From Aeromonas fluvialis (GTDB taxonomy: Bacteria > Pseudomonadota > Gammaproteobacteria > Enterobacterales > Aeromonadaceae), in NCBI RefSeq assembly GCF_000819885.1, contig NZ_CDBO01000008.1, forward strand, positions 1 through 64,000: 64,000 nt of DNA, given 5' to 3'. The position numbers were made by a program, and so were the translations under genes. Position 1 is the stretch's first letter. Every line of letters starts with the position of its first letter. The notes below the pieces were generated by a model. That model searched no databases. It was not told the DNA's origin and saw nothing but the letters and a program-made list of their open reading frames with translations. Positions 47,657 through 58,605 of this stretch are shown one piece after another.

Positions 47657-49000
47657 TTAGAGCAGGATGCTGGTCAGGAGATAACCCAGGGTACAGGAGG
47701 TCACAACCCCGATCAGCCCCGGAATGATGAAGCTGTGGTTGATGATGAACTTGCCGATACGGGTGGTGCCGGAGCGGTCGAAACCGATACAGGCCAGATC
47801 GCTCGGGTAGGTCGGCAGCACGAAGTAGCCGTAGCTCGCCGGCAGGAAGGCGATCAGCAGCTTGGGCTCCACACCCAGCGCCAGACCCATGGGGGCGATG
47901 GCGGTCAGCGCGGCGGCCTGGCTGTTCACCAGCTTGGAGATGAGGAACAGCACCAGGGCGTAGGTCCAGGGCTGAGCCTGCACCACGTGGGCCAGGGTCT
48001 CTTTGAGCAGCGGCATGTGCGCCTGGAAGAAGGTCTCGCTCATCCAGGCCACCCCGAATACGGAGAAGATGGCGACCATGCCTGCCTTGAAGACGGCGCC
48101 ATTGGCGATCTCGCCCGGCTTGACCTTGCAGCGCATCAGGATGATGGCACCGGCGATCAGCATCATCATCTGGATCACCAGGTTCATGGAGAGCGGGCCA
48201 GTTTTGTCCTTGATGGTGAACACCGGACGCAGACCTTCGTTGGCACCGAGCAATACCACGGCAGCGATGGCGGCGAAGAAGATCCAGGTAGACCAGTAGG
48301 CCTCTTTCGGGAACTTGGTGTTGAGCAGAGTTTCACCACCACCGTAGATGAAGGCACGCTGCTCTGGGTCTTTGATCTTGGCCTGGAACTCTTCGTCCTT
48401 GTCCAGATCCTTGCCGCGACGCAGGCTCCACAGGGCTGCCACGATGACACCGGTCAGGGAGGAGGGGATGGCGATCATCAGGATGTCGAGCAGGCCGTAA
48501 GCCTGACCAATACCGTGACCGGCAGCCAGAATGGAGACCATGGAGACCACGGCAACGGAGACCGGGGAGGCGCAGATGGCCATCTGGGAGGCAACGGAGG
48601 CAACCGCCATCGGGCGCTCGGGACGGATGTTCTTCTGCAGCGCGATGTCAGAAATGATGGGGAACATGGTGTAGACCACATGGCCGGTACCGCACAGGAA
48701 GGTGAGGGTCCAGGTGGTGAGCGGCGCCAGAATGGTGATGTATTGCGGATGACGGCGCAGCAGACGCTCAGCCACCTGCATCATCAGGTTGAGGCCACCA
48801 GCCGTCTGCAGGGTGGCGGCGCAGCCGATCACCGCCAGAATGGTCAGCATCACCTGAACTGGCGGTTCGCCCGGCACCAGGCCGAACACGAAGGTCAGCA
48901 GGAACAGACCGATACCACTGATAAGACCGAGTCCCATGCCCCCAAAGCGGGTACCCAGCAGCAAGCAGCCGAGTACCACTAAAAATTCCATCAAGATCAT
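47657..49000 (-). CDS. dcuB: Anaerobic C4-dicarboxylate antiporter DcuB/DcuA type
   Basis: 447 residues, as E. coli DcuB (446). Start ATG 49000 has GAGG eight bases upstream. About ten to twelve helices; LTFLCGTGHVVYTMFPIISDIA and ASQMAICASPVSVAVV (cores GTGHVVYTMFP and ICASPVSVA) are DcuA/B signatures. It exchanges external fumarate, malate or aspartate for succinate in anaerobic fumarate respiration. An FNR-type site 125 bases upstream suggests anaerobic induction. It faces away from the solute-binding protein gene. Confidence 0.92.
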   Translation of the reverse strand: MILMEFLVVLGCLLLGTRFGGMGLGLISGIGLFLLTFVFGLVPGEPPVQVMLTILAVIGCAATLQTAGGLNLMMQVAERLLRRHPQYITILAPLTTWTLTFLCGTGHVVYTMFPIISDIALQKNIRPERPMAVASVASQMAICASPVSVAVVSMVSILAAGHGIGQAYGLLDILMIAIPSSLTGVIVAALWSLRRGKDLDKDEEFQAKIKDPEQRAFIYGGGETLLNTKFPKEAYWSTWIFFAAIAAVVLLGANEGLRPVFTIKDKTGPLSMNLVIQMMMLIAGAIILMRCKVKPGEIANGAVFKAGMVAIFSVFGVAWMSETFFQAHMPLLKETLAHVVQAQPWTYALVLFLISKLVNSQAAALTAIAPMGLALGVEPKLLIAFLPASYGYFVLPTYPSDLACIGFDRSGTTRIGKFIINHSFIIPGLIGVVTSCTLGYLLTSILL

Positions 49001-49124
49001 TCCATTACCTCGTGTGATTCAACCCATATTGCCGCGGGTTGCCTGACCCATAAATTGTCATTGTCTGTTATTTTTAGCCCAAAAGGGTTAGTCGCTATTC
49101 TGCTCCCCTGAAACAGTGAAAAAA

Positions 49125-49138
49125 TTGAGTTACTTCAA
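49125..49138 (-). promoter_or_regulatory. FNR-like box upstream of dcuB
   Basis: TTGAGTTACTTCAA keeps both TTGA...TCAA half-sites with the right N6 spacing; the inner T/A of each half differ from the consensus. Confidence 0.6.
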
Positions 49139-49236
49139 GAACTCGATGAAATACCGATTAAACCACTTAAAAACCACGTATTAACAAAATAATGATTGTC
49201 ATCATCGTGTGGTATCACTCGGGGCTAATGCCTCGG

Positions 49237-49253
49237 GTTGTCAACCTGACAAC
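49237..49253. promoter_or_regulatory. Inverted repeat GTTGTCA-ACC-TGACAAC
   Basis: Seven-base perfect inverted repeat with a three-base centre, about 240 bases upstream of dcuB and 110 bases after the solute-binding gene. Operator-like, with no known owner. Confidence 0.4.
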
Positions 49254-49361
49254 TCAAGCCGGTGGCGCGGTGACAGCGGGGTGGCTGAAAAGGGGCGGGA
49301 TCAGGGGAGAAGAGCGTCAAAAAGCCGGGGTTCAGGTCATCTTTGCCGACAAACGAAGCAT

Positions 49362-50129
49362 TCAGCGGGTTGGCTTGTCTGGTTGAGGGGCTGGCTGCAG
49401 ATAGCGACGCTGATACTGCTCGCTCAACTGCTTGATATCGAGTCTGGCTAGCGCATTGTTCACTCGCTGCTGCAACTGCTGTTGATCGGGGCGGAACATG
49501 ATGTGCAGGCTCTTGTACCCGAGGATTTTCGGGTTGAACTGCAACTGTTCGGGGTGGAGCTTGTCATCGTGAAAGGTGAGCCAGTAGAAAACATCCCGGT
49601 CGATGACAGCCAGATCGAGCCGGTCGCGCTGCAATTTCCGCAGGTTGAGGTGATCGCCGTCCACGGCAAAGGTGTTGAGGCGCTTGCTTGTCATCAGGGC
49701 ATCAAATTCGCGGGTATTGATATAATCGGCGACGACCCCAATCCGGTAGGAGGCGAGCTCTTCGAGTCGACGCCAGTGGATAAGGGGGCCGGCTTGCTGC
49801 GCCATGCCCAGCACACTACTGCCTATGCTGGTGGAGATATGCCACCGTTTATCCAGATCATTGGCGTAGTATTGGGGAAAGTAGCCGCTGTAGTGCAGGG
49901 CGGGATCGGATGCCAGCAACATGGCTCGCTGCCAGGGGTAGAAGTCAAACTCAACCTCCAGCCCTGCTTCGGCAAAGGCGCGCTTGACGATATGACCGGT
50001 CAGGCCGCCATCAGGCAGGCTCTGGCTGGTATAGGGGGGCCACTCCAGGGTGGTCAGACGAACGGGTTCGGCCCACAGTTGAACAGGCATGCAGGACAGC
50101 AATAGCGAAAGCAGCAGGCGATATCCCAT
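49362..50129 (-). CDS. Periplasmic solute-binding protein, amino-acid type (SBP_bac_3)
   Basis: 255 residues with a signal peptide (MGYRLLLSLLLSCMPVQLWA-EP). The mature protein begins VRLTTLEWPPYTSQSLPDGGLTG, whose LEWPPYT core is typical of orphan family-3 binding proteins in gammaproteobacteria, and later YRIGVVADY and the pattern RLDLAVIDRDV. No permease or ATPase genes are adjacent, and the arginine/aspartate set that binds free amino acids is not obvious. Such orphans may serve as sensors or act with a distant transporter. Single gene, leftward. Confidence 0.82.
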   Translation of the reverse strand: MGYRLLLSLLLSCMPVQLWAEPVRLTTLEWPPYTSQSLPDGGLTGHIVKRAFAEAGLEVEFDFYPWQRAMLLASDPALHYSGYFPQYYANDLDKRWHISTSIGSSVLGMAQQAGPLIHWRRLEELASYRIGVVADYINTREFDALMTSKRLNTFAVDGDHLNLRKLQRDRLDLAVIDRDVFYWLTFHDDKLHPEQLQFNPKILGYKSLHIMFRPDQQQLQQRVNNALARLDIKQLSEQYQRRYLQPAPQPDKPTR

Positions 50130-50184
50130 AGGCGACGAGTTCCTTGTGCCGGTTGATCCTGAGTATCACCCATAACGGTGACAA

Positions 50185-50214
50185 TAAAAAAGCCGACCCT
50201 GAGGACGGCTTTTG
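50185..50214 (-). terminator. Terminator of asnS
   Basis: On the minus strand AAAAGCCGTCC and GGTCGGCTTTTTT pair with one mismatch, with six T and ATT following. Confidence 0.88.
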
Positions 50215-50239
50215 CAATGCAGTGGCAAGATGCCGCTGA

Positions 50240-51640
<1,401 letters not shown>

Positions 51641-51798
51641 CGAAATATTGTCTCCAGCTTGTTCTTGCAGCGCTATTTGCAACACTAGGGAGTCTGGCCC
51701 GGGCACAGATGGCCCACCATGGCAGACTAAGCCGTCAATCTTACCCGTGCGGGTTTGATAAACAAGCAAAAATGTCGGACTCTGGTGGGGTTTTCGGC

Positions 51799-52185
51799 AT
51801 GGTTCACTCAACAAGAGTGTCACGGGCGCAGGAGCGGTGGGTGAAAGATCGGCGGCATGGGCCAGATTGGCTGACACGGGTGTTACAGGGGCTGGTGATG
51901 CTCTGCTGGGGCGGCTTTATCGTGCTGCTCTCCCTTTACCACCATGCCCGCCCCGAAATTGCCTACGGTTTTCTGGTCTATGGCGGGATCGAGGTGCGCG
52001 ATTATTGGGATCCCGCCTTTACCACCTGGCTAGTCTACGGGCTCTGGAGCTGCTGCGCCCTGACGCTGGCGGTGTTGCTGCTGGAGCGCAAGCGCAGCCG
52101 CCGTCAGGATGACGCCCGGCACGTCAATCTGGCGATCCTGCTGCTGATCCTGATTGCCTGCCTGCTGTTCTATTACACCGGTTAG
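51799..52185 (+). CDS. Small membrane protein with three helices, unknown
   Basis: 128 residues if started at the ATG at 51799 (GGTGGGG about ten bases upstream); ATG 51772 and GTG 51840 are alternatives. Three hydrophobic segments: [34 protein letters not shown] and [16 protein letters not shown]. Between the first two lies a periplasmic-looking loop with [11 protein letters not shown]; a basic linker, [13 protein letters not shown], precedes the third. I recognise no family with certainty. It starts upstream of and divergent from asnS. Confidence 0.65.
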   Translation: MVHSTRVSRAQERWVKDRRHGPDWLTRVLQGLVMLCWGGFIVLLSLYHHARPEIAYGFLVYGGIEVRDYWDPAFTTWLVYGLWSCCALTLAVLLLERKRSRRQDDARHVNLAILLLILIACLLFYYTG

Positions 52186-52208
52186 CCGGTGCTGGGCGGG
52201 GGAGCTCG

Positions 52209-53021
52209 CTATTCGCCGGGGCGAGATCCCGGCTTACAGCCAGATGATCGCTTGCCGAGCTGGCGCTCCACACTGTCGAGCATCTGGTTGTAGGCTACGG
52301 CCACCCGGCCAATCTCGTCGCCATCATCCCCTTCCAGCCGGTGGCCGAAGTCGTGCAAGTCGGTGGCCTCTTCCATGGAGCGGGTCAGCTGATTGAGGGG
52401 GCGCACGATCCAGGTGCGGATAACCCAGAGGGTCAGCAGCAGGCCCATCCCGAAGATGCCGGTGAGGATCAGTGCCGAGGTGAGAATATTCTGCTCGACC
52501 CGGGTAAACAGCGAATCGAGGGAGTAGTCAAAGCGCACCGCACCGAGCACGGTATTCTCCGGCACCAGATGGCAGCTGGTGCAGTCGGTGCCGCGAAAAT
52601 CCTTCTTGGCCAGCAGTGGTCGGGTGACGATCAGACGGCTGTGCATGTCGTCGTGTACGACTTCCAGGCTCCCTTTGCCCGCCAGAGCCAGCTTATCAAA
52701 CTCATCCTTTACCTGTTCTGTCTCTCGTCCCGGCCCGTACTGTTTGCTCACTGCGTCGCCACGGATGATGCGGGCATCCTCCACATGGGCGTGGTCGAGA
52801 AACTTGCCGCGCAGGGTATCACGGGCCTCCATCTTGCCGGTCAGCATCAGCAGGTTTAGGCCGTCGAAGTAGGCTTCGGTCTGCTCGCGGCTCTGCTCCT
52901 TGATGAGGGTCAGGATGAGATCGCGCTCGCGTACCGCTTGATAGGCGGCGGAGAAGACCAGGACCATGGAGAAGATGAAGAGCAGGAAGAAGTTGATTTT
53001 GGCAGCAATGGAGAGGCGCAT
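52209..53021 (-). CDS. Membrane protein with periplasmic haem-c motif and HAMP domain, no output domain
   Basis: 270 residues from the ATG at 53021. TM1 (FFLLFIFSMVLVFSAAY, residues 11-27) and TM2 (about 175-197) enclose a periplasmic domain. That domain carries CTSCH at 147-151, a CxxCH haem-c attachment site, in the style of DUF3365-like redox sensors. A HAMP domain follows at about 198-250 (VRPLNQLTRSMEEA). The protein stops 20 residues later in GKRSSGCKPGSRPGE, with no methyl-accepting, kinase or GGDEF domain. Either it partners with another output protein or it is a truncated chemoreceptor. Confidence 0.82.
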   Translation of the reverse strand: MRLSIAAKINFFLLFIFSMVLVFSAAYQAVRERDLILTLIKEQSREQTEAYFDGLNLLMLTGKMEARDTLRGKFLDHAHVEDARIIRGDAVSKQYGPGRETEQVKDEFDKLALAGKGSLEVVHDDMHSRLIVTRPLLAKKDFRGTDCTSCHLVPENTVLGAVRFDYSLDSLFTRVEQNILTSALILTGIFGMGLLLTLWVIRTWIVRPLNQLTRSMEEATDLHDFGHRLEGDDGDEIGRVAVAYNQMLDSVERQLGKRSSGCKPGSRPGE

Positions 53022-53197
53022 GAGCAATCTTTCTTGATGGTAAAACCGCAGCAGTTTACCCCTCTTGGGGCCTCAGGTCTGGTGTTTTGCTCACATTACG
53101 GCAAGTGAAACCGTACTGAAGTGGATAAAGTTGCCCTCTTTATATATCAAATTCAGGTAGCCAAACGGGCGGCAGCGATGGCCGCCCGCTGTTTGCA

Positions 53198-54472
53198 TTA
53201 AAACTCGCCTTCGGTGATGGCCTGACTGATGGCGCCGGTCAATATCCGCAGCTCTTCCGGGGTGATGACGAAGGGGGGCATCAGGTAGACCAGCTTGCCA
53301 AAGGGGCGGATCCAGGCGCCCAGCTCGACAAATTTGCGCTGGATGCGCGCCACATCCACCCGCTCTCTCATCTCCACCACCCCGATGGCGCCGAGCACCC
53401 GCACATCCGCGACCGCCGGGTGGAGGGTCAGCGCTACCAGCTCGGTACGCAACTGATGCTCGATGGCGCGCACCCGCTCTTGCCACGGTGAGGCCAGCAG
53501 CAACTCGATGGAGGCGTTGGCCACCGCGCAGGCGAGCGGGTTGCCCATAAAGGTGGGGCCGTGCATAAAAACGCCCGCCTTGCCGTCACAGATGGTACGG
53601 GCGACATGTTCGGTGGTCAGGGTCGCCGAGAGGGTGAGATAGCCGCCGGTGAGTGCCTTGCCCAGACACAGGATGTCGGGGCTGATCCCCGCCCAGTCGC
53701 AGGCAAACAGCTGGCCGGTGCGGCCAAAGCCGGTGGCGATCTCGTCGGCAATCAGCAGCACGCCGAACTCGTCGCACAGGGCGCGTACCCACTGCAGGTA
53801 GCGGGGGTGATAGAAGCGCATGCCGCCAGCGCCTTGCACTATGGGTTCGAGCACGATGGCGGCGATCTCTTCGTGATGATCGGCCACCAGCGTTGCCAGC
53901 TCCACCACGCACTGCTCGTCCCACTCGGCGTGGAAGCGGCAGCTGGGGGCCGGGGCGAAGTAGTGCTCTGGCAGGAATCCCTGGTAGAGCTCATGCATGC
54001 CGCCATCGGGATCGCAGACGCTCATGGCGCCAAAGGTGTCGCCGTGATAGCCGCTGCGCAGGGCGACAAATTTGGCTCTGGGCGTCCCCTTAGCGTGCCA
54101 GTACTGCTGGGCCATCTTGAGCGCCACTTCCACTGCCACCGAGCCGGAATCGGCCAGAAATACCCGATCCAGCCCCGTCGGGGTGATCTCCACCAGCTTG
54201 CGACAGAGCTCGACCGCCGGAGCGTGGGTGAGGCCGCCAAACATCACGTGGGACATCTTGCCGAGCTGGGCGGTGGCGGCGGCGTCCAGTTCCGGCACCT
54301 GATAGCCGTGCACGCAAGCCCACCAGGAGCTCATGCCATCCACCAGTTTTCGGCCATCGCTGAGGGCAATGGTCACCCCTTTGGCGCTGGCCACGTCATA
54401 GCAGGGCAGGGGGTGAGTGAGGGAGGTATAGGGGTGCCAGATGTGGTGTAGGTCGAATTCTTGATTGGTCAT
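53198..54472 (-). CDS. bioA: Adenosylmethionine-8-amino-7-oxononanoate aminotransferase
   Basis: 424 residues, near E. coli BioA (429). It is a class III PLP aminotransferase: [14 protein letters not shown] at the start is BioA-specific, [10 protein letters not shown] follows, and [15 protein letters not shown] holds the PLP Asp. The Schiff-base lysine is in [11 protein letters not shown]. It makes 7,8-diaminononanoate using S-adenosylmethionine as amino donor. It is transcribed away from bioBFCD from a shared control region. Confidence 0.96.
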   Translation of the reverse strand: MTNQEFDLHHIWHPYTSLTHPLPCYDVASAKGVTIALSDGRKLVDGMSSWWACVHGYQVPELDAAATAQLGKMSHVMFGGLTHAPAVELCRKLVEITPTGLDRVFLADSGSVAVEVALKMAQQYWHAKGTPRAKFVALRSGYHGDTFGAMSVCDPDGGMHELYQGFLPEHYFAPAPSCRFHAEWDEQCVVELATLVADHHEEIAAIVLEPIVQGAGGMRFYHPRYLQWVRALCDEFGVLLIADEIATGFGRTGQLFACDWAGISPDILCLGKALTGGYLTLSATLTTEHVARTICDGKAGVFMHGPTFMGNPLACAVANASIELLLASPWQERVRAIEHQLRTELVALTLHPAVADVRVLGAIGVVEMRERVDVARIQRKFVELGAWIRPFGKLVYLMPPFVITPEELRILTGAISQAITEGEF

Positions 54473-54483
54473 TTGTTATTCTG

Positions 54484-54517
54484 TTGTCAATTGGTTTGAT
54501 CTGGTGGGTGTTGACAG
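54484..54517. promoter_or_regulatory. Probable BirA operator between bioA and bioB
   Basis: TTGTCAATT and TGTTGACAG form an imperfect inverted repeat with a 16-base centre, close to the proteobacterial BirA pattern TTGTnAACC...GGTTnACAA. The TTGACA in the right half could also be a -35 box. Confidence 0.65.
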
Positions 54518-54665
54518 TCTACGCGTGCTCTCTACACTAGCCAACAATTTCAGCCACTTGGCACTGCGCATCACCCTGAGCGCGCGGGCCCGGCGGCGGG
54601 TTTTGTGGCCGTCCATCCCAAGATGGCGGGCGCAGGATCCCACTAATAACAACCGGAAGCCATGT

Positions 54666-55766
54666 ATGAATGCTCTCACCGCGGGCGGTCACGCCCTTCG
54701 TCATGACTGGACCCTTACCGAGGTTCAGGCTCTGTTTGCCCTGCCGTTCAACGATCTGCTGTTTCAGGCCCAGACCGTCCACCGCGCCCACTTTGACCCG
54801 AATGAAGTGCAGGTGAGCACCTTGCTCTCCATCAAGACCGGCGCCTGCCCGGAGGATTGCAAATACTGCCCCCAGAGTGCCCGTTATCACACCAGCCTTG
54901 AGGCCGAACGGCTGATGGAGGTGGAAAAAGTGCTGGAGCGGGCCCGCGAAGCCAAGGCCAACGGCTCGTCCCGTTTCTGTATGGGGGCCGCCTGGCGCAA
55001 CCCCAAAGAGAAGGACATGCCCTACATCATCCGGATGATTGAGGCGGTGCGGGGGCTCGGCATGGAGACCTGCATGACGCTAGGGATGCTGACCGCCGAT
55101 CAGGCGGCCCGTCTTGGCGCTGCGGGGCTCGATTACTACAACCACAACCTCGACACCTCGCCGGAGTTCTACGGCGAGATCATCTCCACACGCACCTATC
55201 AGGATCGGCTAGATACCCTTGAGCACGTGCGCGGCGCCGGCATGAAGGTCTGCTCTGGCGGCATCATCGGCATGGGCGAGCAGGCCAAGGATCGGGCGGG
55301 CCTGTTGATGGCGCTGGCCAACCTGCCGCGCCACCCCGAGAGCGTGCCCATCAACATGCTGGTCAAGGTGAAGGGAACGCCGCTGGAGGATCAGGAGAAC
55401 CTCGATCCGTTCGAATTTATCCGCACCATCGCCGTGGCGCGGATCATGATGCCCGCCTCCCATGTGCGCCTCTCCGCCGGACGGGAGAAGATGAACGAGC
55501 AGATGCAGGCGCTGTGCTTTATGGCCGGGGCCAACTCCATTTTCTATGGCTGCAAGTTGCTGACCACCCCCAACCCGGACGAAAACAGCGACATGCAGCT
55601 GTTCAAGCGACTCGGCATTCGCCCCGCCCAGCGTGCCCAGAAGCCGGATGTGGTGCAAACATTGGAACTGGAAGCAGAGCTGCTGGCCGAAGTGAGCCGC
55701 CAGAGCGAACCGGCCGAGATGTTTTATGACGCCACCCGCCCCCGTGCAGGGGCCGTGCGGTCATGA
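54666..55766 (+). CDS. bioB: Biotin synthase
   Basis: 366 residues from the ATG at 54666; the 67 in-frame codons upstream have no match. It is a radical-SAM enzyme with the CxxxCxxC motif CPEDCKYC (Cys61, 65, 68) for the [4Fe-4S] cluster. The [2Fe-2S] ligands fall in [20 protein letters not shown] and FCMGAAWR, and the conserved Arg is in HVRLSAGRE. It inserts sulfur into dethiobiotin. Its stop overlaps the bioF start by four bases. Confidence 0.97.
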   Translation: MNALTAGGHALRHDWTLTEVQALFALPFNDLLFQAQTVHRAHFDPNEVQVSTLLSIKTGACPEDCKYCPQSARYHTSLEAERLMEVEKVLERAREAKANGSSRFCMGAAWRNPKEKDMPYIIRMIEAVRGLGMETCMTLGMLTADQAARLGAAGLDYYNHNLDTSPEFYGEIISTRTYQDRLDTLEHVRGAGMKVCSGGIIGMGEQAKDRAGLLMALANLPRHPESVPINMLVKVKGTPLEDQENLDPFEFIRTIAVARIMMPASHVRLSAGREKMNEQMQALCFMAGANSIFYGCKLLTTPNPDENSDMQLFKRLGIRPAQRAQKPDVVQTLELEAELLAEVSRQSEPAEMFYDATRPRAGAVRS

Positions 55767-56959
55767 CTGGCCTTGCAGTCACAGGCCCCTTTGCATTGGG
55801 CGCGGCGCTGGCCGAGCGCGAGCAGGCTGGTCTGCTGCGCAGCCGCATCGCGACCGACGGGGCGAGTGGCGGGCGGCTCCGGGTGGCGGGGCGCGACTAC
55901 CTCAATTTTTCCACCAACGACTATCTGGGGCTGGCAGATCATCCCGCCATCAAGACCGCCTTCAACGCGGGGATTGAGCGTTATGGTACGGGCTCCGGCG
56001 CCTCGCCGCTGGTGACCGGTTACAGCCGTGCCCACCAAGAGCTTGAGGAGACTCTGGCCGAGTGGCTGGGGGTGGAGGCGGTGCTGCTGTTCAACTGCGG
56101 CTTTTCTGCCAATCAGGCGGTGCTCAAAGCCCTGCTCGGCAAGGATCATCTGCTGTGGCAGGACAAACTCAACCACGCCTCCCTGCAGGAGATGGGCAGC
56201 CAGTTGCCCTGCAAGATGAAGCGCTTTGGCCACAACGATATGGCAGCCCTTGAACGGCTGCTTGAGCCAAATCGCGGGCTGATTGTCTCGGAGGGGGTAT
56301 TCAGTATGGACGGGGATCAGGGCCCCTGGGCTGAACTGGCTGCACTGGCCGCCCAAAGCGGAAACTGGCTGATGATCGACGATGCCCACGGCCTCGGTGT
56401 GCTGGGGCCCGAGGGGCGTGGCACCCTGGCGGCGCAAGGGGTGAACCCGGCCAGCGTACACATTCAGATGGGCACTTTTGGCAAGGCGCTTGGGGTCGCT
56501 GGCGCCTTTGTCGGCGGCAGCCGCGCGCTGGTGGAGTATCTGGTCAATTTCGCCCGCCCCTATGTCTACAGCACCCATATGCCCGCCGCGCAGGCTTGCG
56601 CCGTCAGCAAAAGTATCGAATTGGTACGTGCGGCCGATGAGTCCCGCGCCCATCTTGGCCAGCTGCTCGCCCGTTTCCGACAAGGGGCACAGACGCAGGG
56701 TTGGCAGCTGGGGGCGAGCGTCACCCCCATCCAGCCGCTGTTGGTGGGGGAGAGCAGTGCCGCCCTGAAACTGGCCGAACGGCTGCGGGATCGCGGCGTC
56801 TGGGTCAGCGCTATTCGCCCGCCCACGGTGCCGGTCGGTACGGCGCGGCTGCGTATCACCTTGAGCGCTGCTCACCGCGAACAGGATGTGGATCGCCTGC
56901 TCGATGCCCTCGGCCCCTGTTCGTGCGGTGCCACGTCGGAGGACTCTCACCATGGCTGA
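55763..56959 (+). CDS. bioF: 8-amino-7-oxononanoate synthase
   Basis: 398 residues, near the usual 384-395. It is a PLP-dependent alpha-oxoamine synthase: [16 protein letters not shown] at the start, [28 protein letters not shown] with the PLP Asp, and the Schiff-base lysine in MGTFGKALG. It condenses pimeloyl-ACP with alanine. It overlaps bioB by four and bioC by eight bases. Confidence 0.96.
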   Translation: MTGLAVTGPFALGAALAEREQAGLLRSRIATDGASGGRLRVAGRDYLNFSTNDYLGLADHPAIKTAFNAGIERYGTGSGASPLVTGYSRAHQELEETLAEWLGVEAVLLFNCGFSANQAVLKALLGKDHLLWQDKLNHASLQEMGSQLPCKMKRFGHNDMAALERLLEPNRGLIVSEGVFSMDGDQGPWAELAALAAQSGNWLMIDDAHGLGVLGPEGRGTLAAQGVNPASVHIQMGTFGKALGVAGAFVGGSRALVEYLVNFARPYVYSTHMPAAQACAVSKSIELVRAADESRAHLGQLLARFRQGAQTQGWQLGASVTPIQPLLVGESSAALKLAERLRDRGVWVSAIRPPTVPVGTARLRITLSAAHREQDVDRLLDALGPCSCGATSEDSHHG

Positions 56960-57758
56960 GCGTTTTCAAACGGTCGACAAGGCCCAGCTAGCCCGCCGCT
57001 TCGGCGCCGCTGCTCGTCATTACGATGCTCACGCCCGCTTTCAGCAGGAGGTGGGTCAGGCGTTGCTGGAATGGATGCCGAGCAGGCCGGTTGGCACTGA
57101 TCTGACGGTGAGCGGGCTGGATCTGGGCTGCGGCACCGGTTTTTTCTTGCCCCAACTGGCGAATCGCTGTCACCAGCTGGTGGGGCTGGATCTCGCCCCC
57201 GGCATGCTGGCGCAGGCCGCCTTGCGTGGCAGCGGCGCCCGCCTGCTCTGCGGCGATGCGGAGCAGCTTCCTTTCGCCGATAACACGTTCGACTGGGTTT
57301 TCTCCAGTCTGGCGTTACAGTGGTGCGAGCGTCCGGCCCATGCTTTTGGCGAGTTGCTGCGGGTGGTCAAACCGGGCGGCCAGATTTTTTTCTCGACCCT
57401 GCTCGATGAGTCGCTCTGGCAGTTGCGAGCCGCCTGGCAGCAGCTTGATGGTCGCGCCCATGTCAATCGCTTCCTCAGCCTGCCACAATTGGAGCAGGCG
57501 CTGGCTAGCGCCGGGGTAGCGGCTCCCGAACTGCGTTGTATCACCTGGGATCTCGCCTATCTTGAATTGCCGCAGTTGTTGCGCGATCTCAAGGGGATTG
57601 GGGCCAATCAAATCAATGACAATGAACGGGCCGTTGGACTGAGCGGTCGCGCCAGATTGCAGCAGCTGGCGCAGGCGTATGAGGCGTTTCGCCAGCCCGA
57701 TGGCAGGCTGATCGCCAGTTATCGGGTGTGCCTCGGCCGCCTCAGCAAGCCTCGCTGA
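56952..57758 (+). CDS. bioC: Malonyl-ACP O-methyltransferase
   Basis: 268 residues from the ATG at 56952, in the size range of BioC (about 250-270). The SAM-binding motif I GLDLGCGTGFFLPQL is at about residues 55-69, with VGLDLAPGML and the typical FDWVFSSLALQWC further on. RDLKGIGANQIN in the C-terminal half is a BioC-specific signature. It methylates malonyl-ACP to disguise it for pimelate synthesis by the fatty acid pathway. Confidence 0.94.
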   Translation: MAERFQTVDKAQLARRFGAAARHYDAHARFQQEVGQALLEWMPSRPVGTDLTVSGLDLGCGTGFFLPQLANRCHQLVGLDLAPGMLAQAALRGSGARLLCGDAEQLPFADNTFDWVFSSLALQWCERPAHAFGELLRVVKPGGQIFFSTLLDESLWQLRAAWQQLDGRAHVNRFLSLPQLEQALASAGVAAPELRCITWDLAYLELPQLLRDLKGIGANQINDNERAVGLSGRARLQQLAQAYEAFRQPDGRLIASYRVCLGRLSKPR

Positions 57759-57817
57759 GCGCCGGGAATCGCAGTGTGTGCAGGGTAGTCAACGGGCCCT
57801 GCCAAGGAGAGAACCGT

Positions 57818-58495
57818 ATGAAATCATTCTTTATCACCGGCACCGATACCGATGTGGGCAAGACGCTGGTGGCGCGCACCCTGCTGCGCGAATTTAGCGC
57901 ACAGGGAATCAAGTGCGCGGGTTACAAGCCGGTCTCGGCCGGATGTGCCCGCACTCCAGACGGGCTGCGCAACCTGGATGCCGTTCTGTTGCAGGAGGCG
58001 GCGAGTCTGCCGCTGCCCTATGAGGTGGTCAATCCGTTCGCCTATGAGCCGCCGATTGCGCCCCACATTGCCGCCAGCGAGGCGCGCCAGCCCATCACCA
58101 TGCAGGGGTTGAGCGAGGGGCTGCGCAAGATTGAACAGGCTGGGGCCGAACTGGCGGTAGTGGAAGGGGCGGGGGGCTGGTATCTGCCGCTCGATCGCAA
58201 GCACCTGCTTTCGGACTGGGTGAAACAGGAGAACATGGCGGTGATCATGGTGGTGGGGGCCAAGCTAGGTTGCCTCAACCACGCGCTGCTTACCTTTGCC
58301 GCCATTCGTAACGATCAACTACCGGTGGCGGGCTGGGTAATTAATCGGCTCCATGGTTCCATGAGCCATTATCAGGAAAATTTGGACACCCTGAGGGGCT
58401 TGCTACCTGCCCCCTTCCTCGGTGAAATTCCGTTTATAAACAATCCGCTTGAAGCCAATTTGCAGGGGCGTATCGATATCTCGCCGCTCCTGTGA
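57818..58495 (+). CDS. bioD: Dethiobiotin synthetase
   Basis: 225 residues from the ATG at 57818 with GGAGAGA upstream; equal to E. coli BioD (225). P-loop GTDTDVGKT at residues 7-15, then GYKPVSAGC, the substrate lysine motif, and [12 protein letters not shown]. It closes the ureido ring of dethiobiotin with ATP and CO2. It is the last gene of bioBFCD; no strong terminator follows, only an inverted repeat CCTCCCT/AGGGAGG at 58523-58560. Confidence 0.96.
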   Translation: MKSFFITGTDTDVGKTLVARTLLREFSAQGIKCAGYKPVSAGCARTPDGLRNLDAVLLQEAASLPLPYEVVNPFAYEPPIAPHIAASEARQPITMQGLSEGLRKIEQAGAELAVVEGAGGWYLPLDRKHLLSDWVKQENMAVIMVVGAKLGCLNHALLTFAAIRNDQLPVAGWVINRLHGSMSHYQENLDTLRGLLPAPFLGEIPFINNPLEANLQGRIDISPLL

Positions 58496-58522
58496 CGGCA
58501 TATTCAGCGAACATTCATCGAG

Positions 58523-58560
58523 CCTCCCTAAAATTCATCCGTAACATGGAGACAGGGAGG
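58523..58560 (+). other. Inverted repeat CCTCCCT/AGGGAGG between bioD and htpX
   Basis: Seven-base arms 24 bases apart, in the leader of htpX. No T run follows, so a terminator role for bioD is doubtful. Confidence 0.35.
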
Positions 58561-58605
58561 TCGAGTGATCTCTTTCGATGTCTTTCATTCTCACAAGGAG
58601 TCTAT

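Larger units (their letters stand above)
49001..49361. other. 361-base control region upstream of dcuB
   Basis: Contains an FNR-like box and, further out, an exact GTTGTCA/TGACAAC inverted repeat (both listed). AT-rich near dcuB and GC-rich toward the next gene; no convincing coding frame. Confidence 0.6.

Noticed and set aside
47546-48982. 478-codon open frame antisense to dcuB
   Set aside because: Same explanation; no signal, motif or ribosome site.
49192-49386. 64-codon frame between dcuB and the solute-binding gene
   Set aside because: Overlaps an operator-like repeat, has no ribosome site and no protein-like pattern.
58496-58605. CpxR or sigma-32 site ahead of htpX
   Set aside because: Looked for GTAAA-N5-GTAAA and CTTGAAA/CCCCAT; only fragments with wrong spacing were found.
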